NCBI GenBank assembly: GCA_964392615.1
Contig: CAYMRB010000281.1
Location: 1-13,367 of the forward strand
From: CAYMRB01 sp964392615
GTDB taxonomy: Bacteria > Planctomycetota > UBA8108
DNA: 13,367 bases
Direction: 5' to 3'
In this document: piece after piece, positions 6,518 to 13,367 of the stretch
Layout of the letters: each line of letters starts with the position of its first letter
Position numbering within the stretch: the first letter of the stretch is position 1
Program-made: the position numbers and the translations under genes
The notes under the pieces: generated by a model
Told to the model about the DNA's origin: nothing
The model's input: the letters and a program-made list of their open reading frames with translations, nothing else
Database searches by the model: none

Positions 6518-7684
6518 ATGTCCGAGTCGCTACCCGAGCGAGACGCCCAGCGTCTCGACGATCTGTACTATTCGCTCAAGAGTCACACGGAGACCTTCCT
6601 GGGTTACCCGTGCAGTCTCGATTTCGACTACTCCGACCTCTTTCGATTTCTGGATTTCCCGATCAACAATGTCGGCGATCCGTTCGGCCCCGGAACGTAC
6701 TCGTTGCACACTCGAGTGATCGAGCGCGACGTCATCGCGTTCTTCGCTGATCTCCTGCAGGCTCCGGAGCGCGGGTATTGGGGCTATGTGACGAACGGAG
6801 GCACCGAGGGCAATCTGTACGGTTTGTATCTGGCGCGAGAGCTCCTGCCCGACGGTATCGTCTACTATTCCGAAGACACGCACTATAGCGTCAGCAAGAA
6901 TCTGCGCCTCCTCCGCATGCGGAATATCATGATCCGCTCGCGACCGAACGGCGATTTCGACTACGACGATCTCCGGGAGACGATGAGCGTCCACCGGGAC
7001 GTGCCGCCGGTCGTGTTCGCGAACATCGGGACGACGATGCGCGAGGGCCACAGCGACCTCGAGAAGATCCAGGAGATCTTCAAGGACCTCGCGATCCACC
7101 AGCACTACGTTCATTGCGACGCGGCGCTCTGCGGCGTGACGCTGCCGTTCATCGAAGGCTCGCCGCAGTTCGATTTCGCGGCTGGCGCGGATAGCATCGC
7201 GATCAGCGGTCACAAGTTCATCGGCGCGCCGATACCCTGTGGAGTCGTCCTGGCGCGCAAGGAGGCCGTCGATCGAATCGCGCGATCGATCGAGTACGTC
7301 GGCGCGCTCGACACGACCATTCCGGGGTCGCGCAACGGCTTCAGCGTGCTGATGCTCTGGCACGCGATCCAGCGGCTGGGTCTCGACGGATTGCGCAAGC
7401 TCGTCCAGCGATGCATCGGCGTCGCCGAGTACGGAGTTCACGCGTTGAAGCGGCACGGTTTCGAGGCGTGGCGCAACCCGCACGCGATCACGATCGTGCT
7501 ACCACGACCGTCCGAACACATGCGTAAGCGCTGGCAGCTTGCCGTGCAGGACGACATCGCCCACATCGTCGCGCTGCCACATGTCGACGAGGCCGCGATC
7601 GATCGATTCATCGTCGAGCTGGTCGCCGACCGCGAGCAGCGTGAGCAAGAGGAATCGCCCCGTCAGGAGGAGTCGTCCCGATGA
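6518..7684 (+). CDS. hdc: PLP-dependent histidine-decarboxylase-family enzyme
   Basis: A 388-residue group II PLP decarboxylase close to bacterial histidine decarboxylases (Morganella type, histidine to histamine plus CO2). Conserved blocks: INNVGDPFGPGTY at 49-61, WGYVTNGGTEGNLYG at 88-102, the PLP-stacking SEDTHYSV at 118-125 with His122, FANIGTTM at 167-174, the cofactor Asp201 in HCDAAL, the Schiff-base Lys233 in SGHKFIGAPIPCG, and GSRNG at 270-274. The C-terminal ~20 residues are rich in Glu, Gln and Arg and probably disordered. The same family contains plant serine decarboxylases, so the substrate could be histidine, serine or another amino acid. Around the active site this protein has Cys at two positions (HCDAALCG) where, from memory, the Morganella-type enzymes have Ala and Ser. 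The stop overlaps the start of the ACT-domain gene by 4 bp. Confidence 0.88.
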   Translation: MSESLPERDAQRLDDLYYSLKSHTETFLGYPCSLDFDYSDLFRFLDFPINNVGDPFGPGTYSLHTRVIERDVIAFFADLLQAPERGYWGYVTNGGTEGNLYGLYLARELLPDGIVYYSEDTHYSVSKNLRLLRMRNIMIRSRPNGDFDYDDLRETMSVHRDVPPVVFANIGTTMREGHSDLEKIQEIFKDLAIHQHYVHCDAALCGVTLPFIEGSPQFDFAAGADSIAISGHKFIGAPIPCGVVLARKEAVDRIARSIEYVGALDTTIPGSRNGFSVLMLWHAIQRLGLDGLRKLVQRCIGVAEYGVHALKRHGFEAWRNPHAITIVLPRPSEHMRKRWQLAVQDDIAHIVALPHVDEAAIDRFIVELVADREQREQEESPRQEESSR

Positions 7685-8073
7685 AGCAGATCACGATCGT
7701 CACGAGGGGGCACGTTGGTCTGATGGCGGAGATCGCCGAGGTGCTGACACGTCAGGACGTCAACATCGAGTCGATCGACGCCGAATCGATCGGGGGGCGC
7801 AGCATCGTCGTGATGGTCGTCGACCGTTACGACGACGCGTTGCTCGCGCTGCGAGACGCGGGGTATGACGCCGTGAGCGAAGACGCGATCGTCATCAAGA
7901 TCGCGGACGAGCCCGGCGGCCTCGCGCGCATCGCGAAGCGTTTCGCTGACGCGCAGATCGAGATCCGCAGCGTGCGATACCTGAGCCGCGTGCCGGGCTT
8001 CGCGCTCATCGCGATCGCGACGGAGCGCACCGACGAGGCGCTCGAGCTCGTCAAGGACGTACTGGTGTCGTGA
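7681..8073 (+). CDS. Tandem ACT-domain protein, probable amino-acid sensor
   Basis: A 130-residue protein made of two ACT domains and nothing else: ACT1 at about 3-65 (ITIVTRGHVGLMAEIAEVL, then VNIESID) and ACT2 at about 70-130 (IVIKIADEPGGLARIAKRF, then IEIRSVRYLSR). The GHVGL and DEPGGL turns are where ACT domains usually bind an amino acid at a dimer interface. There is no catalytic, DNA-binding or membrane segment, so it is most likely a regulatory subunit. Its ATG overlaps the decarboxylase stop (ATGA, 7681-7684) and has AGGAGGAG at 7665-7672, 8 nt upstream, which predicts coupled synthesis with the decarboxylase. The ligand and partner are inference from this pairing. Confidence 0.92.
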   Translation: MKQITIVTRGHVGLMAEIAEVLTRQDVNIESIDAESIGGRSIVVMVVDRYDDALLALRDAGYDAVSEDAIVIKIADEPGGLARIAKRFADAQIEIRSVRYLSRVPGFALIAIATERTDEALELVKDVLVS

Positions 8074-8264
8074 CGACGCGGCGAAACCCGCGCCCCGCTT
8101 GATTGAGAAGGACGGACCTCTTGGCGCTGCAAGGGGGCTGTCCACATGCGAATCCCCGCTTCTCGCTGTTCTGCAGGCAGAAATCCGACGAAGATCGGGA
8201 TGCATCGCAGGACGTTGACCGGCAGGTCGAATCCCCGCACCGAGACGCACACGCCACGGACGAC

Positions 8265-11200
8265 ATGAGACATTTTCGAATCATCGTAGCCCTGTCGAGT
8301 TTGTCGTTGTCGTTGTCCGCGGCCTCCGCCGCTGGCGATCCCGAGACGCTCGTTCGCTCGGCGGGCGTCACGGGCGGCGTGATCGTCCACCTCGGCTGCG
8401 GCGACGGCAAGGCGACCGCGCGTCTACTCGTCGACGACCGCTTCGTCGTGCACGGGCTCGATACCGACGCCGACGACGTGCGCGCCGCCCGGGAGCACGC
8501 CCGCTCTCTCGGCCTCTACGGTCGCGTCACGATCGACAGCTTCGATGGCCGCCTCCTTCCCTACACCGACAGCATGGTCAATCTGCTCGTCGCCGATTCC
8601 CTCGGCCGCGTGCCGCGGGACGAGGTGAAGCGCGTGCTCGCGCCGAACGGCGTCGCGTGGATCGGCGGCGAGAAGACGGTCAAGGCTTGGCCGAGCGACA
8701 TCGACGAATGGACCCACTACCTGCACGGCCCGGACAACAACGCCGTCGCCGCCGACGAGCGCGTCGGGCCGCCGCGTCACTTGCAGTGGCAGGGCGCGCC
8801 GAAGTGGCCGCGCCACCACGACAAGATGTCGAGCCTGAGCGCGCTCGTCTCGACCGGAGGGCGCATCTTCTACATCATCGACGAGGGCTCGACGGCGTCG
8901 ATCTTCCTGCCGTCGCGCTGGGCGCTGATCGCCCGCGACGCGTTCAACGGCAAGATCCTGTGGAAGCGGAGGGTTCCCACCTGGTTCACGCGCTTCAAGG
9001 GGCTGAAGGACGGTCCGGCGGATGCGCCGCGGCGTTTGGTCGCCAGCGGCGAGCGCGTCTACGCGACGTTGGACCTCGACGGCTCGCTGAGCTGCCTCGA
9101 CGCGGTGACCGGCAAGACCGTCCGGGTCTACGAGGGCACGGATGGCGCCGAGGAGGTTCTCCTGTCCGGCGACGACTTGTTCGTCCTCGTCGGGCCGCAT
9201 TCGATCGGTGACGGCGGCCGGCGCGTTCGGCCGGTCGAGAAGCGGCGCATCCTCGCGTTCCGCGCCGACTCCGGCGAGAAGCTCTGGGAAGCTGCCGGCG
9301 TCGTGGCTGCGTTGACGCTCGCCGTCGACGGTGCGCGGGCCTACTACTTCGACTTCGAGGAGAAGAAGGTCGTCGGCCTCGATCGTCGCACCGGCGCGAA
9401 GCTCTGGTCGTCGGTCGAGCTCCCGGCGCCGGAGCGGCAGATGTCGTTCTTCGCGTCCAAGCTCGTCGTTCACGACGGCATCGTCCTCTTCGCCAGTGGC
9501 GAGCACTCCGGAATGACCAAGTCGGGCGGCGGAGAGACGCGAGCCGATACGCTGACGGCGCTCGAGGCGACGGGCGGCAAGACGCTGTGGACCGCACCGC
9601 ATCCGCCGTCGGGGTACAGCTCGCCGGAGGACCTGTTCGTGATCGATGGCCTCGTCTGGTGCGAGAACAGCTCGAACGGCAGAGCGGACGGCAGGACCAT
9701 CGCCCGCGATCTTCGCACCGGCAAGGTGAAGCACTCGTTCCCCGCCGACGAGACGAGCTATTGGTTTCACCACCGCTGTTACCCCGGTCGCGCGACGAAG
9801 AACTACCTCATGACGTCGCGGACCGGTCTCGAGTTCATCGATCTCGAGAAGCGGCACTGGGACCTCAATCACTGGGTGCGCGGCGCATGCCTGTACGGAG
9901 TCATGCCGAGCAACGGTCTGATCTACACGCCGCCCGCTCCCTGTGCCTGCTACGCGGAGACCTATCTGCACAGCTTCAACGCGTTCAGTGCGGCGCGGTC
10001 AGGCAGCGACGTCGCGGCGCGCATCGTGGAGTCGAACCGACGTCGCCTGACGAGGGGCAGCGCGTACGCCGAGCGCATCGACGCCGGGGCGGAGGCTGGC
10101 GATTGGCCCACGTACCGAGGCAGCAACGCGCGGCGCGGGATGACGGCGCAGTCGGTGCCGGGGCGTTTGAAGGAATCGTGGGCGCTCCCGATCGGCGGCA
10201 AGTTGAGCAGCGTGACCGCGGCCGACGGCAAGGTCTTCGTCGCCGCCGTCGATCGGCACGAGGTGCACGCCGTCGACGCCGCGACGGGTCGCGCGATCTG
10301 GCGATTCACGGCCGGCGGTCGCGTCGATTCGCCGCCGACATGGCACTCGGGTCGCGTGCTGTTCGGCTCAGCGGACGGGTGCGTCTACTGTCTCCGCGCA
10401 ACTGACGGCGCGCTCGTCTGGAAGTTCCTCGCCGCGCCGACCGATCGTCGTCTTCTGTCGTACGAGCAGATCGAATCCGTCTGGCCGGTGCACGGGAGCG
10501 TCCTGGTGCGCGACGATATCGCGCACTTCGTCGCGGGGCGCTCGATCTTCGTCGACGGTGGGATGCGACTCTACCGGCTCGATGCCAAGACTGGAGCCGT
10601 CGTCTCGATGACCGTGCTCGACGACCGCAACCCGGCCACCGGGGGCGACGTGCAGGAGCTGATCAAGTGGCTCAATATGCCGGGCGGACGGCCCGACATT
10701 CTCAGCAGCGACGGGAAGCGCCTCTACCTGCGTTCGCAGGCCTTCGACCTCGAAGGCAAGCGTCTGCGCATGGGGCCCCAGGCGGCGGGGCCGGCGGAAG
10801 GGGCGCGTCAGGGCGGCGAGGAGACGCACCTCTTCTGCCCGACGGGTTTCCTCGACGATACCTGGTTCCACCGCACGTACTGGCTGTACGGCAGCACGTG
10901 GGGGAGCGGCTGGAACGGTTACTTCGTCGCGGGCAAGCACGCACCGGCCGGCAAGATCTTGTGCGTCGGCGACGAGCACGTGTACGCGTTCGGACGCGAG
11001 CCGCAGTACTACAGATGGACGACGCCGATGGAGTACCGTCTGTTCGCGGCCGAGAAGAAGTGGAAGCCCGCACTGGCGGCGAGGCGTGGCCAGCCGGCCG
11101 ACGTCGGTTCGAAGAAGGCCGCGTCCAAGAAGGCCGCGTCGAAGAAGGGGGCTGGCAAGAAGAAGCAGGGGCAAGCGAAGGGGAAAGGCAAGGGCAAGGG

Positions 11201-11561
11201 CCAGCAGAAGAAGGCCAAGCCGTCCGCGCCGGTGACGAACCCGAAGAACTACGCCTGGACGCGTGAGGTGCCGATTCTCGTCCGTGCGATGACGCTGGCG
11301 GGCGACGTGCTCTTCGTCGCCGGTCCCGACGATCTTCTCGAGGAGAGCGGACGCAAGCCGAAGGGTGAGGACGTTCTTCTGAGGCAGGAGGCCGCGCTGG
11401 CCGGTAAGTCCGGCGGACTCCTCTGGGCGGTCTCGACGGAGGACGGTCAGCGTCTGAGCGAGGTGCGGATCGACTCGCCTCCCGTCTTCGACGGTATGGC
11501 CGCGGCCGGAGGTCGGCTCTTCATGACGACCGTGGACGGCAAGCTGCGCTGCTTCCGCTGA
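8265..11561 (+). CDS. Exported PQQ-like beta-propeller protein with N-terminal methyltransferase-like domain
   Basis: A 1,098-residue protein with a signal peptide (MRHFRIIVAL..., likely cut near 21-24), so it is probably periplasmic or surface-located. Residues ~36-135 look like a class I SAM-methyltransferase fold, with motif I HLGCGDGKA at 42-50 and an acidic end to strand 2 (GLDTD). The rest carries about ten PQQ/BamB-type blade motifs, for example NGKILW at 228-233, SGEKLW, TGAKLW, GGKTLW, TGRAIW at 674-679 and DGALVW. Conserved-looking blocks such as TSRTGLEFID (517-526) and CPTGFLDDTWFHRTYWLYG (858-876) recall large planctomycete proteins of this type. A lysine-rich insert at 949-987 splits the last blades. 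I chose ATG 8265 because it begins a good signal peptide; the open frame extends upstream to a TTG at 8103. The ribosome site is weak. Function is unknown: a scaffold or redox-related role is possible, and PQQ binding is not shown. Confidence 0.88.
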   Translation: MRHFRIIVALSSLSLSLSAASAAGDPETLVRSAGVTGGVIVHLGCGDGKATARLLVDDRFVVHGLDTDADDVRAAREHARSLGLYGRVTIDSFDGRLLPYTDSMVNLLVADSLGRVPRDEVKRVLAPNGVAWIGGEKTVKAWPSDIDEWTHYLHGPDNNAVAADERVGPPRHLQWQGAPKWPRHHDKMSSLSALVSTGGRIFYIIDEGSTASIFLPSRWALIARDAFNGKILWKRRVPTWFTRFKGLKDGPADAPRRLVASGERVYATLDLDGSLSCLDAVTGKTVRVYEGTDGAEEVLLSGDDLFVLVGPHSIGDGGRRVRPVEKRRILAFRADSGEKLWEAAGVVAALTLAVDGARAYYFDFEEKKVVGLDRRTGAKLWSSVELPAPERQMSFFASKLVVHDGIVLFASGEHSGMTKSGGGETRADTLTALEATGGKTLWTAPHPPSGYSSPEDLFVIDGLVWCENSSNGRADGRTIARDLRTGKVKHSFPADETSYWFHHRCYPGRATKNYLMTSRTGLEFIDLEKRHWDLNHWVRGACLYGVMPSNGLIYTPPAPCACYAETYLHSFNAFSAARSGSDVAARIVESNRRRLTRGSAYAERIDAGAEAGDWPTYRGSNARRGMTAQSVPGRLKESWALPIGGKLSSVTAADGKVFVAAVDRHEVHAVDAATGRAIWRFTAGGRVDSPPTWHSGRVLFGSADGCVYCLRATDGALVWKFLAAPTDRRLLSYEQIESVWPVHGSVLVRDDIAHFVAGRSIFVDGGMRLYRLDAKTGAVVSMTVLDDRNPATGGDVQELIKWLNMPGGRPDILSSDGKRLYLRSQAFDLEGKRLRMGPQAAGPAEGARQGGEETHLFCPTGFLDDTWFHRTYWLYGSTWGSGWNGYFVAGKHAPAGKILCVGDEHVYAFGREPQYYRWTTPMEYRLFAAEKKWKPALAARRGQPADVGSKKAASKKAASKKGAGKKKQGQAKGKGKGKGQQKKAKPSAPVTNPKNYAWTREVPILVRAMTLAGDVLFVAGPDDLLEESGRKPKGEDVLLRQEAALAGKSGGLLWAVSTEDGQRLSEVRIDSPPVFDGMAAAGGRLFMTTVDGKLRCFR
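11109..11225 (+). repeat. Lysine-rich low-complexity repeat inside the propeller gene
   Basis: Encodes residues 949-987, with 16 Lys in 39 positions: SKKAA twice, then SKKGA, then a KG-alternating run. At the DNA level two 15-bp units (11109-11123 and 11124-11138) differ by one base, and a third, more divergent copy follows. It lies between ordered propeller segments rather than at a terminus. Confidence 0.8.
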
Positions 11562-11572
11562 GCCGATTCCGC

Positions 11573-12445
11573 ATGAGATACGAAGGAACGATCTACCGAC
11601 CGCCGAGCGAGGCGTACTCCTACATCCTGCAGGCCGCGGTGGGCTGTTCGTGGAACCACTGCACGTACTGCGCGATGTACCGGGACAAGGAGTTCCGCGT
11701 GCGGGACGTCGACGAGATCGTCGCCGATCTTGCACTCGCCGGCGAGGCCGAGGGGGACGCGGTCCACAAGGTCTTCGTCGCGGACGGAGATCCGCTCGCG
11801 ATGGACCTCGCGACCTGGGAGGCGATCCTCGTCGCCTGTCGCGATGCGTTTCCGCGGTTGCGGCGCGTCAGCACGTACGCGACCGCGCGCAACCTGCTCG
11901 AGAAGACGCCGGAGGAGCTCGCGAGGCTGCGCGAGCTCGGGTTGACGCTGCTCTACGTCGGACCCGAGTCGGGCGACGACGCGACGCTGAAGCGCATCGC
12001 GAAGGGCGCCGACTTCGCCGACCACGTCGAGGCGGCGAGGAAGGCGCGCGAGGCCGACATCGATCTCTCGACGATCTTCCTGCTCGGCGCGGGCGGCATC
12101 GAGCACTCGGACGAGCACGCGCGCGAGTCAGGCCGGCTCGTCACCGCGATGGATCCGCGCTTCACGTCGGTGCTGACGCTGACGGTCGTCCCGGGAACGC
12201 CGATCGCGAAGCTGGAGGCCGATGGACGATTCGAGCTGCCGGACATCGTGGGCCTCTTGCGCGAGCTGCGCACGATCGTCGCCGAGGCCGCGCCGCGCGA
12301 TACGATCTTCCGCACGAATCACGCGTCGAACTACCTGCCGCTGTCGGGGCGGCTGCCGCGCGATCGCGATCGCATCGTCGACGTGCTCGATCGGGCGATC
12401 GCGGGGGACATTCCGCTGCGGCCGGAGTGGACGCGGGGGTTGTGA
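11573..12445 (+). CDS. Radical SAM protein of unknown function
   Basis: A 290-residue radical SAM enzyme. The cluster-binding cysteines are Cys25, Cys30 and Cys33 in GCSWNHCTYCAMY, a CX4CX2C spacing rather than the usual CX3CX2C. The N-terminal RPPSEAYS (9-16) and the text around the cysteines match a COG1032-related family I recall with the form GCSHNxCTFCxMY. Other radical SAM core features are the GDP turn at 72-74, STYATARNLL at 100-109, and LLYVGPESGDDATLKRIAKG at 125-144. There is no cobalamin-binding or extra cluster domain. It starts 11 bp after the propeller gene with no clear ribosome site, so it may depend on translation from upstream. A later Met would remove the cysteine motif, so the start at 11573 is preferred. 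The substrate is unknown. Confidence 0.9.
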   Translation: MRYEGTIYRPPSEAYSYILQAAVGCSWNHCTYCAMYRDKEFRVRDVDEIVADLALAGEAEGDAVHKVFVADGDPLAMDLATWEAILVACRDAFPRLRRVSTYATARNLLEKTPEELARLRELGLTLLYVGPESGDDATLKRIAKGADFADHVEAARKAREADIDLSTIFLLGAGGIEHSDEHARESGRLVTAMDPRFTSVLTLTVVPGTPIAKLEADGRFELPDIVGLLRELRTIVAEAAPRDTIFRTNHASNYLPLSGRLPRDRDRIVDVLDRAIAGDIPLRPEWTRGL

Positions 12446-12647
12446 ACGCGAGGGGCTGCCAGGCCTTCTGCGGGTCCATTCCTCCGGCCTGCCAGAACTG
12501 GCGCTGTGCACAGCTCGACGGCTCGGAGTCAGGTGCAGTGCGAGATGAGGAGTCGCGCATCGGAGGATTCTGAGAGGCGTGGAGTGATTCTCCGCTCGTC
12601 GGCGTCTGAGACAGAACGCGCCCGGCGGGCTCCACTTGGAGGGCGGG

Positions 12648-13367
12648 CTATGGACGCGCGGGAATCCAATCGTTGGGATCCAACCAGCCAGCGGATTCCA
12701 GGACCAGATGACACTGAAGCGCCAGAATCCACACAGCGCTTGCGAACCCGGCGAGATACAAGACGATCGTTCCGCAGGCTAAGATCGGCCGCTCGGCGGC
12801 GGCTCCGTTCTCAGGCTGACTTCCGCGGAGTCCAGCCGGCACGCTGACCTGGTAGAGCGTGCGGGCCATCACAACGAACAACGCAGCCGCAAAGGCCCAA
12901 ACGAGCCCGCCGGGAAAGCCGGGCGAGGAGTCAACAACTCGACACGCGCTCAGAACAACCTCGATCTCTCGCTCTATCTCATCAAGCAGTGGGATGACGC
13001 GGTTCTTCTCCTCCCGCTTCAGCCATTCGCCTACGCTATCTTCGAGCCTCGCGTGAGCCGATTCCAGAGCGTGCGTCGCCCTCCGAACACGGTCCCTGTA
13101 TCCCCTCGCGACAGCGTTTACGCCGCTCCAGGAGAAGGCGAGGACCGGCACAAGCACCAACGATGCGGCTGAGGCCTTGATCAGCACTGGGGCTGAACCA
13201 AGAGCGCGAGCAAGCCTCCAATCAGCGCCTCGCAGCACTGACACGAGGGCGATCGACAGCAATAGAAATGCTATCAATAGAAAGAGCTGTGACTTCGGAT
13301 TGTCGAGCCTACATGCTCTAGCGCAACAAGAATCGGACGGAATCCGGCGGAAACTACCCCACACTCT
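12648..13367 (-). CDS. Hypothetical four-helix membrane protein, possibly cut by the right edge
   Basis: No family recognised. In the form starting at GTG 13364 it has 238 residues with four predicted membrane helices (about 25-44, 58-80, 152-171 and 195-221) and a charged helical, coiled-coil-like segment at about 85-140 between helices 2 and 3. The frame stays open to the window edge and there is no early ATG, so the true start may lie outside. Codon use differs from its neighbours: the first helix uses CTA, TTG and ATA, rare elsewhere in the window, and 13261-13320 holds only 24 G+C of 60. The membrane pattern argues that it is a real gene, and the composition suggests a transferred one. 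The opposite-strand frame over it is arginine-rich and not credible. Confidence 0.55.
   Translation of the reverse strand, partial: RVWGSFRRIPSDSCCARACRLDNPKSQLFLLIAFLLLSIALVSVLRGADWRLARALGSAPVLIKASAASLVLVPVLAFSWSGVNAVARGYRDRVRRATHALESAHARLEDSVGEWLKREEKNRVIPLLDEIEREIEVVLSACRVVDSSPGFPGGLVWAFAAALFVVMARTLYQVSVPAGLRGSQPENGAAAERPILACGTIVLYLAGFASAVWILALQCHLVLESAGWLDPNDWIPARP

Noticed and set aside
8077..8092. CGCGG/CCGCG hairpin after the ACT gene
   Set aside because: Only 5 bp and not followed by a T-run, so not a convincing terminator.
8424..9971. 515-codon minus-strand frame inside the propeller gene
   Set aside because: Antisense shadow with low-complexity Arg/Val/Asp-rich translation; the plus strand carries clear blade motifs.
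10368..11735. 455-codon minus-strand frame over the end of the propeller gene and start of the radical SAM gene
   Set aside because: Antisense to two supported genes and without domains; the leucine-rich stretch is only the complement of the lysine-rich repeat.
12455..12497. Possible terminator after the radical SAM gene (CAGGCC/GGCCTG with a 20-nt loop, plus a repeated CTGCCAG)
   Set aside because: Only 6 bp of stem, a large loop and no T-run; too weak to call.
12620..12648. Hairpin GCCCG/CGGGC with CTCC/GGAG at the membrane-protein stop
   Set aside because: Asymmetric internal loop and no T-run on either strand; could be chance in GC-rich DNA.
12506..12847. 113-codon plus-strand frame opposite the right-edge membrane protein
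   Set aside because: Arg/Ser-rich with no structure; the minus strand shows four good membrane helices.

Overview
The window is a high-GC bacterial chromosome segment with two outward-facing gene blocks and a partial gene at each edge. The best clue to the host is the ~1,100-residue exported PQQ-type beta-propeller with an N-terminal methyltransferase-like domain, an architecture I associate mainly with Planctomycetota. The membrane pyrophosphatase and the Mla/MCE-type transporter fit a diderm (PVC-like) host. This placement is an inference; there is no rRNA or other phylogenetic marker here.

Left block, minus strand: the 5' part of a membrane-bound pyrophosphatase (hppA, 1-770) runs off the left edge. 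A 407-bp gap (771-1177) with no gene follows. Then comes a two-gene operon read leftwards: a predicted membrane-anchored MlaD/MCE-like protein with a long helical C-terminal part (2767-4116), whose stop overlaps the GTG start of a fused ATPase-permease of the MlaFE type (1178-2770). Together these look like a compact lipid-transport ABC system.

Right block, plus strand, starting from a divergent intergenic region at 4117-4244: cutA, moeA, mobA, a PLP-dependent histidine-decarboxylase-family enzyme and a tandem-ACT-domain protein. From moeA to the ACT gene every junction overlaps or nearly overlaps, so translation is probably coupled. MoeA and MobA are the late steps of molybdenum cofactor synthesis. 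The decarboxylase and ACT protein look like an enzyme with an amino-acid-sensing partner. After a 191-bp gap come the exported propeller protein (8265-11561) and, 11 bp later, a radical SAM protein (11573-12445).

Right edge: after about 200 bp without a gene, a minus-strand four-helix membrane protein of unknown function (12648 to the edge) has clearly lower GC and different codon use from the rest, which suggests different ancestry.

I found no tRNA, rRNA, CRISPR array, insertion sequence or phage gene. The most interesting candidates for undescribed biology are the decarboxylase-ACT pair tied to molybdenum cofactor genes, the minimal two-gene Mla-like transporter with a divergent MCE partner, and the exported methyltransferase-propeller protein with a lysine-rich insert.
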